Source of the DNA: Klebsiella quasivariicola
GTDB lineage: Bacteria; Pseudomonadota; Gammaproteobacteria; Enterobacterales; Enterobacteriaceae
DNA length: 64,000 nt
Assembly (NCBI RefSeq): GCF_002269255.1
Contig: NZ_CP022823.1
Span: forward strand, 2,852,001-2,916,000
Direction of reading: 5' to 3'
The notes beneath the pieces are model-generated. The model made no database searches. It saw only the letters and a program-made list of their open reading frames with translations, and was not told the origin of the DNA. Positions 8,974-17,596 of this stretch are shown here, in pieces. The translations under genes were made by a program, and so were the position numbers. How positions within the stretch are numbered: the first letter of the stretch is position 1; each line of letters opens with the position of its first letter.

Positions 8974-9918
8974 ATGCACACTAAAGCCCGTAAAGTGATG
9001 ATTATTGGCGCTGGCAACGTCGGCGCATCGGCGGCCTATGCCCTGCTCAATCAGAGTATTTGCGAGGAGCTGATCCTCGTCGACCTTAACCAGCAGCGCG
9101 CTGAAGCCCACGCTCAGGACCTGAGCGATGCCGCCGCTTACCTGCCGGGGATGATGACCATCTCCACCCGCGAGGCCAGCGACTGCGCCGATGTCGATAT
9201 CGCGGTGATCACCGTCTCCGGCGGCGCGCTGCGCCCCGGTCAGAGCCGGCTGGATGAGCTGACCGCCACCGCGAAGATTGTGAAGAGCATTGTGCCGGCG
9301 ATGATGGCGAACGGATTTAACGGCATCTTCCTGGTGGCCACCAACCCCTGCGATATCATCACCTGGCAGGTATGGCAGCTCTCCGGCCTGCCGCGCAGCC
9401 AGGTGCTGGGCACCGGCGTCTGGCTGGACACCACCCGCCTGCGTCGCCTGTTGGCGCAGGAGCTGGAGATTGGCGCCCAGAGCATCGACGCCTTTATCCT
9501 CGGCGAGCATGGCGATACCCAGTTTCCGGTGTGGTCGCACTCCTCGGTGTACGGCTCGCCGATCGCCGACCTCTATCAGCAGCGCACCGGCCACCCGCTC
9601 GATCGCGAGGCCATGGCCGAAAAAGTGCGTAAGCTGGGGTTTGAGATCTACGCGGGTAAAGGCTGCACCGAATATGGCGTGGCAGGCACCATCGCCGAGA
9701 TCTGCCGCAATATCTTCACCGGCAGCCACCGCGCGCTGGCGGTCTCCTGCATTCTTGACGGCGAGTACGGGGTCAGCGGCGCAGCGGCTGGGGTGCCGGC
9801 GGTGCTGGCCCAGGGCGGCGTGCAGCAGATTATTGAACTGCGGCTGGCCGCCGAAGAGCAGGCGAAGTTCAGCCAGTCGATAGCGGTGATCAAAGCCAAT
9901 ATCGCTCGTCTGCCCTGA
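8974..9918 (+). CDS. lactate/malate dehydrogenase family protein
   Basis: The 314-residue protein has the NAD-binding GAGNVGASAA (about 12-21), the NPCDIITW segment, a conserved Asp/Arg pair in WLDTTRLR and the catalytic His in GEHGDTQFP. These are the marks of L-2-hydroxyacid dehydrogenases related to L-lactate dehydrogenase. The substrate loop GGALRPGQSRLDE differs from that of typical lactate dehydrogenases, which carry Gln-Lys-Pro-Gly-Glu, so the substrate may be another 2-hydroxy acid. It converges on the DeoR regulator of the acid-sugar operon with 11 bases between stops, which suggests but does not prove a shared role. Confidence 0.85.
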   Translation: MHTKARKVMIIGAGNVGASAAYALLNQSICEELILVDLNQQRAEAHAQDLSDAAAYLPGMMTISTREASDCADVDIAVITVSGGALRPGQSRLDELTATAKIVKSIVPAMMANGFNGIFLVATNPCDIITWQVWQLSGLPRSQVLGTGVWLDTTRLRRLLAQELEIGAQSIDAFILGEHGDTQFPVWSHSSVYGSPIADLYQQRTGHPLDREAMAEKVRKLGFEIYAGKGCTEYGVAGTIAEICRNIFTGSHRALAVSCILDGEYGVSGAAAGVPAVLAQGGVQQIIELRLAAEEQAKFSQSIAVIKANIARLP

Positions 9919-9929
9919 CGACGTCCGGG

Positions 9930-10691
9930 TCAGTCGGCAATGATCAGCTGCGGGGAGAGGGTCAGCAGCGCTTCGCGGGTCTCTTCCGGCAGGTGGGCGT
10001 CGGTGACGATATCGGTCAACGACGCCAGCGGAGCAATGTTGAACAGTGACCAGGCGCCGTATTTCGAGCTGTCCGCCAGCAGAATCCGCCGCCGGGCATT
10101 GGCCATCAGATCCCGTTTCAGGGCGGCCTTCTCTTCGGTCGGGGCGGTGATGCCTTTCTCAAGGTCCCAGCCGTTGCAGCTGACGAAGGCAAGATCCGGC
10201 CAGATAGTCTGCAGCAGACGGCGGCCGTGATCGCCGATGCACGACTGGCTGCTGTCGTCGATGCGCCCGCCGATAATCGTCACTTCAATCTGCTTAAATT
10301 CCGATAAGAACAGCGCGATATGTAAATCGCTGGTGATCACCCGCAGCGGCAGATGGGTGATCTGCCGCGCCAGCTCAATCATGGTGGTGCCGGCGTCGAG
10401 CACGATAGCGTCGCCGGCTTTCACCAGCGCTGCCGCCGCGCTGGCGATCGCCTGCTTCTCCAGCGGGCTGCGCTGGGCTTTCTCCAGCGTCGTCGGCTGG
10501 GAAGGAATAAACCGATTCAGCGTCACCCCGCCATGCGTGCGACTGATCACCCCTTCCTGATCGAGTTTGATCAGGTCGCGGCGAATAGTGGCCGGTGAGG
10601 CGTTGGTCGCCGCCACCAGCTGGTCGACTGTCACCAGATTATGGCTTTTCAGGAAGTCCATAATCTGCTCTAACCGGTTATATCCCTTCAT
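9930..10691 (-). CDS. DeoR/GlpR family regulator of the acid-sugar operon
   Basis: The 253-residue protein has an N-terminal DeoR helix-turn-helix (LVTVDQLVAATNASPATIRRDLIKLDQEGVISRTHGG, about 19-55) and the sugar-phosphate isomerase-like effector domain (VLDAGTTMIELA, about 95-106). The start at 10691 lies one base past the stop of the PdxA2-like gene, so it is the last gene of that operon; a longer start would run into that gene. It probably represses both divergent operons and responds to a phosphorylated intermediate, as its relatives do. Candidate binding sites are the TTGATT repeats at 12942-13066. Confidence 0.88.
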   Translation of the reverse strand: MKGYNRLEQIMDFLKSHNLVTVDQLVAATNASPATIRRDLIKLDQEGVISRTHGGVTLNRFIPSQPTTLEKAQRSPLEKQAIASAAAALVKAGDAIVLDAGTTMIELARQITHLPLRVITSDLHIALFLSEFKQIEVTIIGGRIDDSSQSCIGDHGRRLLQTIWPDLAFVSCNGWDLEKGITAPTEEKAALKRDLMANARRRILLADSSKYGAWSLFNIAPLASLTDIVTDAHLPEETREALLTLSPQLIIAD

Positions 10692-10692
10692 G

Positions 10693-11679
10693 TTATTCCT
10701 GCGCGATTTGCATGGCGAGCTCAATGGAGGTTGCCATGCTCTCAGACTTCGCTTTACCTGTCCAGGCAATATCAAACGCGGTGCCATGATCCGCTGAGGT
10801 GCGGATGAACGGCAGCCCGGCGGTGATATTCACCCCGTCATAGAACCCGAGCAGCTTCAGCGGGATATGCCCCTGATCGTGGTACATCGCCACTACCATG
10901 TCGTACATCCCTTCATGACACTGCATAAACACCGTGTCCGGTGGACAGGGTCCGGTGACCGCTATCCCCTGCGCCTGCATGGCGGCGACCGCCGGGGCGA
11001 CGATGCGGATCTCTTCATCGCCAAACAAGCCATTCTCCCCGGCATGCGGGTTGACCCCGGCGACCGCAATGCGTGGACGCTGATAGCCGACACGGCGCAA
11101 AAACCGATCTGCCACGCCAATCACCGTCTCAATCCGCGGCTGGTTGAGGGTATCGAGGAACTTGCGCAGGGAAATATGGGTGGTGATATGGATAACTTTA
11201 AGCTTCTCGGTATACAGCACCATGGCGTAATCGGTGGTCTGCGTCAGGTGGGCCAGCAGTTCGGTATGGCCGGGGAAAGCATGCCCCGCCAGATGAAGCG
11301 CCTCTTTATTCAGCGGCGCGGTGGCGATGGCGGCGACGGCGCCCTCCAGCGCGAGGGCGGTCGCGCGTTTGATGCAGCGAAACGCGAGATCGCCCGCCTG
11401 GGCCTGGACTTCGCCTGGACGCAGCTCCTGCGGGTCGCTGAGCGGTTCATCGATAACGTTAATCGTCGCCGGGGAAAATACTGCTTCGGCGGGATGGTCG
11501 ATGATGCGTAGCTCCACCCGCGGCGTGATATTCAGCGCCAGGATCCGCCGCAGCGTCTGGGCACAGCCCACCACCACCACCGGTGCGCCGCTCAGCGCCC
11601 CCTCGGCGAGGGATTTAATAATAATCTCCGGACCAATACCTGCCGGGTCGCCCATTGTGACTGCAATCGTTTTAGACAC
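10693..11679 (-). CDS. pdxA2: PdxA2-like 4-phospho-D-threonate (four-carbon acid sugar phosphate) dehydrogenase
   Basis: The 328-residue protein belongs to the PdxA family: TMGDPAGIGPEI at the start, metal-binding histidines in FPGHTELLA and YHDQGHIPLKLL, and the NPHAGENGLFGDEE loop. Because it is cotranscribed with a DUF1537 kinase (8-base overlap) rather than with pyridoxal genes, it fits PdxA2, which oxidises and decarboxylates 4-phospho-D-threonate or D-erythronate to dihydroxyacetone phosphate. That pathway is established for DtnK/PdxA2 pairs; the stereochemistry here is inferred. Confidence 0.85.
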   Translation of the reverse strand: MSKTIAVTMGDPAGIGPEIIIKSLAEGALSGAPVVVVGCAQTLRRILALNITPRVELRIIDHPAEAVFSPATINVIDEPLSDPQELRPGEVQAQAGDLAFRCIKRATALALEGAVAAIATAPLNKEALHLAGHAFPGHTELLAHLTQTTDYAMVLYTEKLKVIHITTHISLRKFLDTLNQPRIETVIGVADRFLRRVGYQRPRIAVAGVNPHAGENGLFGDEEIRIVAPAVAAMQAQGIAVTGPCPPDTVFMQCHEGMYDMVVAMYHDQGHIPLKLLGFYDGVNITAGLPFIRTSADHGTAFDIAWTGKAKSESMATSIELAMQIAQE

Positions 11680-12910
11680 TCAGTTTCTCCTCAATAAAAT
11701 TCACAACATGTAACAGCGTGGTGTCGGTGCCGAATCCTCCGGCTTTGGTCATCACCGGCCGCGACCAGCGGCCACCGAGAAAATGCCCGTAAGGAACGCA
11801 CTCCGCCACCCGGCCACGGATCTGGAACCCGCTGGCGCCGAGCGCCTGAGCCACAGCGATGGCCACATCGCCGCCGGAGAGATACAGGGCGCCAGGAGGG
11901 CACTGCGCCACCGCCTGCGCCGTAAGCGCGGCAAGCCAGCCACAAATGCGCTCGCCGTATGCGGCACGGCTCAGGCCCTGTTCACGGCACCGGGCTTCTA
12001 TCCCCTGCCGGGCAGCGCTGTCCGGGCGGGTAGTCACCACGCAGTGCCGGCCTTCGCGCAGCACCCCGGCGATCCGCCGGGCCTCATCCTCAGGCGAGCC
12101 GCTAAAGACCCGCGCCACGTCAATCTCAATCTGCCTCACCCGGGGGTGGGCCTGCAGGGCCGCAACCTGTCGCTGCGCCATCTCACTCATTGAACCGACC
12201 ACCGCCAGCAGCGGCCCCTGCTCACTACGTCGCAGGCGGCGGGCCAGCGCGAAGCGCTGGCCCGCCGAGCCGACCAGCAACGTCTTGCGCGCATGGGGCG
12301 CGACGGCGTCGATCACCTGATCCAGGTGGCCGTCTTCCCAGGCATCGACAATCAGTACCCGCCTCTCCTCGTCAGCAGCCGCTAACGCCGCCGGAAGCTG
12401 CGCGGCGCTCAGCGAGCGGCACGGCAGCCGGCTCTGCATGGCGAGAATGCCGGCAATATCCGCCCGGCTCACCGGCGTTTTCGGATCGCTGGCAAATTCA
12501 GTCTGATCGAGGGCTACCCCACGGACATAACAGCGCCCGTCCCGGGTATGCCGCCCGGCCGCCGGATACGCCGGCGCCACCACCGCCACCCGACAATTCT
12601 GCACCGTCATCATCGCCTCCAGTTCGGCGCCGGGATTTCCGCGCAGCGTGGAGTCGATCTTCTTTACCTGCCAGTGCGCAGTGAATGTCACCGCACCGCG
12701 CAGCAGAGCGGTAACCTTGTACGCCGCCGCGGCGGCGCTCATCGCCCGGCTGTCGCTGTTAAGAATTAATGCCCGCACGGAGGACGCCTGCCCGGCGGTA
12801 AATGCCACTTCCACCGCCATCCCTGCTTCTGCCAGGCTGACCCCGGCATCATTCGCCCCGGTAAAGTCATCCGCCAGCACCAGCACGTTGTTATTGCCGT
12901 CGTCGTTCAT
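11672..12910 (-). CDS. dtnK: four-carbon acid sugar kinase (DUF1537), DtnK-like
   Basis: The 412-residue protein has the N-terminal DUF1537 motif VLADDFTGANDAG (about 9-21), the KKIDSTLRGNPGAE substrate segment (about 82-95) and C-terminal nucleotide-binding loops (SMSEMAQRQV, YLSGGDVAIA, GGFGTDTTLL). Such kinases phosphorylate threonate or erythronate at O4. I took ATG at 12910, preceded by AGGACA; an upstream start adds 15 unrelated residues. It is first in a three-gene operon with pdxA2 and the DeoR gene. A second kinase of the family lies at 44510-45775. Confidence 0.86.
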   Translation of the reverse strand: MNDDGNNNVLVLADDFTGANDAGVSLAEAGMAVEVAFTAGQASSVRALILNSDSRAMSAAAAAYKVTALLRGAVTFTAHWQVKKIDSTLRGNPGAELEAMMTVQNCRVAVVAPAYPAAGRHTRDGRCYVRGVALDQTEFASDPKTPVSRADIAGILAMQSRLPCRSLSAAQLPAALAAADEERRVLIVDAWEDGHLDQVIDAVAPHARKTLLVGSAGQRFALARRLRRSEQGPLLAVVGSMSEMAQRQVAALQAHPRVRQIEIDVARVFSGSPEDEARRIAGVLREGRHCVVTTRPDSAARQGIEARCREQGLSRAAYGERICGWLAALTAQAVAQCPPGALYLSGGDVAIAVAQALGASGFQIRGRVAECVPYGHFLGGRWSRPVMTKAGGFGTDTTLLHVVNFIEEKLSV

Positions 12911-12941
12911 TGTCCTGCCTTGTGGTCGATGAAATCCTGAA

Positions 12942-13066
12942 TTGATTATATGCAATCATATTTGATTAAATGTGAGCAATCTCAAGTTATTAACCTGCCG
13001 TATAAATTATAACTTTTCCCCACCAGACGAGTCCTGTGACTCATGAATGATTGAAAATAATCAATT
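12942..13066. promoter_or_regulatory. divergent promoter region with repeated TTGATT elements and a CRP-like site
   Basis: Five copies of an (A/T)TGATT element occur in both orientations: TTGATTATA at 12942, AATCATA at 12954, TTTGATTAA at 12961, ATGATT at 13047 and AATCAATT at 13059. DeoR-type repressors bind such repeated elements, and the regulator is encoded in the flanking operon. TGTGAGCAATCTCAAG at 12971-12986 matches the left half of a CRP site and most of the right. Function is inferred. Confidence 0.5.
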
Positions 13067-13084
13067 ACTACCAAGGAGAAACGT

Positions 13085-14233
13085 GTGGCGACGATACACA
13101 GCACGATTATCAGCGGGGCGGGCGCCTCATCGGCTCTGCGCCCGCTGCTGGCCGGTAAAACCTCTATCCTGCTGGTGACCGACAAGAACGTCGGGGCGCT
13201 GGAAGCAACCCAGGCGATCCATCGCCTGCTGACGGCTGAGGGACGCGAGGTCGAGGTCATTGACACGGTGCCGGCGGAGCCAAGCCATCATGATGTGGAG
13301 CAGATCGTCAGCCAGCTGGGCGCCAGCCAGCCACAGATGGTCGTTGGCATCGGCGGGGGGAGCGTGCTGGATGTGGCAAAACTGCTGTCAGTACTTCTGC
13401 ACCCTGAGGCGCCCGCTCTGACGGCCCTGCTGGCCGGTGAGCAGCCGCAACGACGGCTCGGCTCATTGTTAATCCCGGCCACCGCCGGGACCGGCTCTGA
13501 AGCGACGCCGAACGCCATTCTGGCAATCCCCGAGCAGCAGACCAAAGTGGGGATCATCTCCCCGGTGCTGCTGCCGGACTATGTCGCCCTGCTGCCGGAA
13601 CTGACCACCAGCATGCCGGCCAGCATCGCGGCGTCGACCGGCATTGATGCCCTGTGCCATCTGCTGGAGTGCTTTACCTCCACCGTCGCCAATCCGGTGA
13701 GCGACAACGCGGCGTTAATCGGTTTGCACAAGCTGGTGCGCCATATCGAGCGCTCGGTGAATCAGCCGCAGGATCTAACGGCAAAACTGGAGATGCTCTG
13801 GGCCTCGTGGTACGGCGGCGCAGCGATTAACCATGCGGGCACCCACCTGGTGCATGCGCTCTCCTATCCGCTCGGCGGCACCTGGCATCTGCCGCACGGC
13901 GTGGCCAACGCCATCCTGCTGGCGCCCTGTATGCGGGTGGTCCGCCCCCACGCGGTGGCGAAATTTGCTCAGGTCTGGGATCTGATCCCCGACGCGGATC
14001 GCACGCTCAGCGAGGAAGAGAAATCCCATGCGCTGGTCGCGTGGCTGGCGGCGCTGGTGAAACGACTGCCGCTGCCCGACAACCTGGCCGCGCTCGGCGT
14101 GCCGCAGGAGAGCATTCCCGCCCTCAGCGCGGCGGCGCAAAACGTCAAACGCCTGATGAACAATGCCCCCTGCAGCGTCAGCCGTGAAGAGATAGCGGCT
14201 ATCTACCAGACGTTGTTTCCAGAACATGCCTAA
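13085..14233 (+). CDS. iron-containing alcohol dehydrogenase
   Basis: The 382-residue protein has the NAD-binding GIGGGSVLDVAK (about 88-99), the TAGTGSEATP loop and the iron-ligand segments TGIDALCHLLE, HALSYPLGGTWHLPHGVANA of the group III alcohol dehydrogenases. It starts with GTG at 13085 behind AAGGAG. It opens a four-gene operon with an aldolase, a 2-hydroxyacid dehydrogenase and a transporter, so it probably oxidises or reduces an alcohol/aldehyde within an acid-sugar route. The substrate is not evident. Confidence 0.88.
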   Translation: MATIHSTIISGAGASSALRPLLAGKTSILLVTDKNVGALEATQAIHRLLTAEGREVEVIDTVPAEPSHHDVEQIVSQLGASQPQMVVGIGGGSVLDVAKLLSVLLHPEAPALTALLAGEQPQRRLGSLLIPATAGTGSEATPNAILAIPEQQTKVGIISPVLLPDYVALLPELTTSMPASIAASTGIDALCHLLECFTSTVANPVSDNAALIGLHKLVRHIERSVNQPQDLTAKLEMLWASWYGGAAINHAGTHLVHALSYPLGGTWHLPHGVANAILLAPCMRVVRPHAVAKFAQVWDLIPDADRTLSEEEKSHALVAWLAALVKRLPLPDNLAALGVPQESIPALSAAAQNVKRLMNNAPCSVSREEIAAIYQTLFPEHA

Positions 14234-14247
14234 CAGGAGAAAGTAAA

Positions 14248-15132
14248 ATGAGGAAAGCTATTAGCGGCGTACTGACCGCCATCGTCACCCCCTTTACCGC
14301 CGAGGGCGCGCTTAACCTGCCTGCGCTACGCCAGCAGGTACAGCGCCAGATCGCCGCGGGCAACGGTATTTTCTGCGGCGGTACCAACGGCGAATTTTTT
14401 GTCCTCAATGAGGAAGAGAAGATCGCCGTCGCCAGAACCTGCGTGGAAGAAGCGGCCGGTCGCGTCCCGGTGGTGGCCCATATCGGGGAAATATCCACCC
14501 GGGAAACTCGTCGACTGGGCCAGCAGATCGCCCGCCTCGGCGTTGACGCGGTATCGGCCATCACCCCGTGGTTCGTGCCCTTGAAGCAGGAAGAGCTGAT
14601 TAACCACTATACGGCGATCGCCGACGCGCTGAGCGTCCCGCTCTTTCTTTACAACATTCCCGCGCGCACCGGGAACACCATTGCCCCGGAGACCGCGCGC
14701 CAGCTGGCCCGGCACGAGAATATCGTCGGCATCAAGGACAGCGCCGGCAGCTATGAGAGCCTGAAAGGCTTTCTCGACGCGGTGCGCGATATCGACGGCT
14801 TCGACGTTCTGAACGGACCGGACTCGCTTATTCATCAGGGATTTGTCGACGGCTGTTCAGCCTGCATCTCGGGGCTTGCCAACGTCGCGCCCGCTGAAAT
14901 CAACGCCATCTGGTCGCACTTTCACGCCGGGGATATCGCCGGATCGCGCCAGGCCCAGGAGCGAGTGACGGGCCTGCGCACCGATCTGTATAAGGTGGCG
15001 TTCTCGCCCGCGGCGGTGAAAAAAGCCCTGCAGCTGATGGGTCATGAGGTGGGCGACAGCCGCTACGCGGTGCAGTTCAGTGACCAACAGCTGCAGCAGA
15101 TTAAAAATATCATTAACACCTACCTTCACTAA
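14248..15132 (+). CDS. DapA/DHDPS-family aldolase or lyase
   Basis: This 294-residue TIM barrel carries GGTNGEF (45-51), the catalytic Tyr in LYNIPARTGN (Tyr135) and the Schiff-base Lys in GIKDSAGSY (Lys163). Members in catabolic operons cleave or dehydrate 2-keto-3-deoxy acid sugars (YagE/YjhH types) rather than making lysine precursors. It follows the alcohol dehydrogenase gene by 14 bases with AACAGGAGAAAG as start signal. A GC hairpin follows at 15144. The true substrate is unknown; a 2-keto-3-deoxy aldonate is the best guess. Confidence 0.85.
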   Translation: MRKAISGVLTAIVTPFTAEGALNLPALRQQVQRQIAAGNGIFCGGTNGEFFVLNEEEKIAVARTCVEEAAGRVPVVAHIGEISTRETRRLGQQIARLGVDAVSAITPWFVPLKQEELINHYTAIADALSVPLFLYNIPARTGNTIAPETARQLARHENIVGIKDSAGSYESLKGFLDAVRDIDGFDVLNGPDSLIHQGFVDGCSACISGLANVAPAEINAIWSHFHAGDIAGSRQAQERVTGLRTDLYKVAFSPAAVKKALQLMGHEVGDSRYAVQFSDQQLQQIKNIINTYLH

Positions 15133-15143
15133 TTTACATATCC

Positions 15144-15167
15144 GCCCCGGCCTTCACTGGCTGGGGC
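15144..15167 (+). terminator. intercistronic hairpin
   Basis: GCCCCGGCC and GGCTGGGGC pair around TTCACT with one mismatch, 12 bases past the aldolase stop. No T-run follows, so it may be an attenuator or mRNA-stabilising hairpin instead of a full stop. It marks the place where base composition becomes more AT-rich. Confidence 0.45.
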
Positions 15168-15217
15168 AAGACCTTGTATTTGCGACGCTACGCGTCGCCA
15201 GTAAACAGGAAACGGTT

Positions 15218-16168
15218 ATGAAAGTAATTTGCACCTCGCCCTCATTCGCCAAATACGACGACGCGCCTATTTCAGCGCTGAAAGAGGCCGATCTGGAACT
15301 GGTCATGTTGCCTGCCGATGCCTCGACAGAAATGCTGGCTCAGCATCTGCCTGATGCCATAGCGATGATTGTCGCCTTTACCGATATCAATGAATCTCTG
15401 CTGGAAAAAGCGCCCAGGCTTAAAATTGTCTGCAAACACGGCGTTGGTGTGGATAACATCGATCTTAACGCGACACGTCAGCGCAATATTTTTGTCACTA
15501 ACGTTCCGGATGCCAATAAGCATGCGGTGGCCGATTTTGCTTTTGGTTTAATTCTCAATACTGCCCGCCAGATTTCTCAGGCAATAAGTGAAACGAAAGC
15601 AGGCAACTGGCCTCGTATTTTTGCCACTGATGTTTATGGCAAAACGCTGGGGATCGTCGGTTTAGGCCATATCGGCAAGGAAGTGGCGCGACGTGCGCGC
15701 GGATTCAATATGCGAGTGCTGGCCACCGACGCCTGGCCGGACAGAGAATTTGCTCAGGAGCATCAGGTTGAATATGTTTCACTGGATACTCTGACGGCGC
15801 AAAGTGATTTTATTAGTCTGCATACGCCGTTAACCCCGGAAACTGAAAATATGTTTAATGCCGCCCGGCTACAGCAGATGAAATCAGGGGCGTTCCTCAT
15901 TAATGTTTCCAGAGGCGGTATCGTTGATGAACACGCTTTGTATGAGGCACTGAAATCAGGACACCTCGCCGGAGCCGCAGCTGACGTTTTTCTCGAGGAG
16001 CCGTGCGCTACGCATCCTTTGTTTACCCTGGCCAATTTTGCGCCAACCTCGCATATTGCTGGATATACGGATGGCGCCATTAGCAATATTAGCGCACGCT
16101 GCGTCAACAATATTATTACCTGCGTCTGTCGCGGTGAACGACCTGAAAACATTATGAATTCGCTGTAA
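15218..16168 (+). CDS. D-isomer-specific 2-hydroxyacid dehydrogenase
   Basis: The 316-residue protein has the Rossmann motif GIVGLGHIGKEVARRA (145-160) and the catalytic Arg, Glu and His of the SerA family (Arg232 in NVSRGGIVDE, Glu261 in FLEEP, His279 in SHIAGYT). The ATG at 15218 follows ACAGGAAACGGTT; reading further upstream would enter the previous gene. It likely reduces a 2-keto acid or oxidises a D-2-hydroxy acid formed by the operon. From here the sequence is visibly richer in A and T than the upstream genes, and it shares this with the next gene. Confidence 0.88.
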   Translation: MKVICTSPSFAKYDDAPISALKEADLELVMLPADASTEMLAQHLPDAIAMIVAFTDINESLLEKAPRLKIVCKHGVGVDNIDLNATRQRNIFVTNVPDANKHAVADFAFGLILNTARQISQAISETKAGNWPRIFATDVYGKTLGIVGLGHIGKEVARRARGFNMRVLATDAWPDREFAQEHQVEYVSLDTLTAQSDFISLHTPLTPETENMFNAARLQQMKSGAFLINVSRGGIVDEHALYEALKSGHLAGAAADVFLEEPCATHPLFTLANFAPTSHIAGYTDGAISNISARCVNNIITCVCRGERPENIMNSL

Positions 16169-16231
16169 ATAACGAGGTGGGAAGCATGTCATTCCCACCA
16201 ATATAACGAACATCTACTCAGAGCCGAATAT

Positions 16232-17551
16232 ATGAACACGACAGCTAACACTACTCGTATTCGCTGGTGGATAGCCGGATTAATGTGGTTGGCTATTGCC
16301 ATTAACTATATCGACCGGACAGTATTATCTGCCGCCGCCCCTCATTTAATTGATGAACTGAAGCTCGACCCCGAAATGATGGGGTTTATCATGGCTGCTT
16401 TTTTTTGGTCATATTCGTTATTACAGATCCCCGCGGGGTGGTTCGCCGATCGTTTTGGACAGAAAAAAGGTCTTGGTTTAGCCGTTGCCTGGTGGTCAAT
16501 CGCCACCTCGATGATGGGGGTTGCCACGGGGTTTAAATCACTTCTCGCCTTGCGTCTGGCTTTAGGTGTTGGCGAGGCCGCCGCCTACCCCAGCAATGCA
16601 GGGATCGCCGCACGCTGGTTTCCGGACAAAGAGCGCGCGACGGTATCCGGCCTGTTCGACAGCGCGTCTAAATTTGGCGGTGCCGTTGCCATGCCGCTTA
16701 TCGTCTGGATGATCTACACCTTTGACTGGCGACTGACCTTTCTGATCATCGGTAGTGTGGGCATTTTATGGGTTATCGCATGGTATTTTATCTATGCTGA
16801 AAACCCTGAAGAACATAAACGCATCAGTCCTTCGGAAGTGCGCATTATTCGCGATGGCCAAAAACAACATCACGGCGACAAAACCGTATTGCCAATGAAA
16901 TGGTATAAGCTCTTGCGTTATCGTAACATTTGGGCAATGTGCATCGGCTTTTTCACCATCAATTATACGTCCTATTTTTTCATTACCTGGCTTCCCACTT
17001 ACCTGGTAAAAGAGAAAGGTATGGATTTTATTAAAATGGGGATGGTAGCCGCTCTGCCTTTATTATGTGGGATGGTGATTGAAGTTTTTGCTGGCTGGGC
17101 CTCAGATCGCCTGGTACATAAGAAAATACTGTCTCTAACAGCGACCCGTAAACTGTTTTTGACCATCGGCTTACTCATGGCACTTTGCATCGGTTTTGCA
17201 CCATTTACCGACTCGGTTTTCATGACTGTTTTTCTTCTTTGTGTCGCCAAATCAGGAACCACGGTTGCTGCGTCGCAGGTTTGGGCCTTACCGGGTGATG
17301 TTGCCCCCAAAAACAGCGTCTCAATTGTCGCTGGGCTGCAAAATACGGTTTCGAATATGGGAGGCGCAGTCGGCCCTATCATTACGGGTGCGATCGTTGC
17401 TGCGACAGGCTCATTCAACTGGGCACTGATTTTCTCGGCCATTCTTGTCGTTATCGGGATAATCAACTACCTGTTCCTGATGGGTAAAATTGAACCTATC
17501 AATGACAAGGGTGAAAAATCACCCGTCCTTAATGCTGCTGAACAACATTAA
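16232..17551 (+). CDS. MFS transporter, anion:cation symporter family
   Basis: The 439-residue protein has about 12 membrane segments. The AINYIDRTVLSAAAPHL start, GWFADRFGQKKGL loop after segment 2 and GVGEAAAYPSNAGIAARWFPDKERA segment are typical of the ACS group, which imports sugar acids such as glucarate, galactonate and hexuronates with protons. As the last gene of the operon it probably imports the substrate. Composition is AT-rich relative to the rest of the locus. Confidence 0.9.
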   Translation: MNTTANTTRIRWWIAGLMWLAIAINYIDRTVLSAAAPHLIDELKLDPEMMGFIMAAFFWSYSLLQIPAGWFADRFGQKKGLGLAVAWWSIATSMMGVATGFKSLLALRLALGVGEAAAYPSNAGIAARWFPDKERATVSGLFDSASKFGGAVAMPLIVWMIYTFDWRLTFLIIGSVGILWVIAWYFIYAENPEEHKRISPSEVRIIRDGQKQHHGDKTVLPMKWYKLLRYRNIWAMCIGFFTINYTSYFFITWLPTYLVKEKGMDFIKMGMVAALPLLCGMVIEVFAGWASDRLVHKKILSLTATRKLFLTIGLLMALCIGFAPFTDSVFMTVFLLCVAKSGTTVAASQVWALPGDVAPKNSVSIVAGLQNTVSNMGGAVGPIITGAIVAATGSFNWALIFSAILVVIGIINYLFLMGKIEPINDKGEKSPVLNAAEQH

Positions 17552-17559
17552 GTCCAATC

Positions 17560-17585
17560 CGCCCGGTAGAGGATGCCACCGGGCG
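17560..17585. terminator. bidirectional terminator between MFS and phzF-like genes
   Basis: CGCCCGGT and ACCGGGCG form a perfect 8-bp stem between two convergent stop codons (17551 and 17597). T-runs are short on both sides. Confidence 0.6.
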
Positions 17586-17596
17586 TAAACACATTG

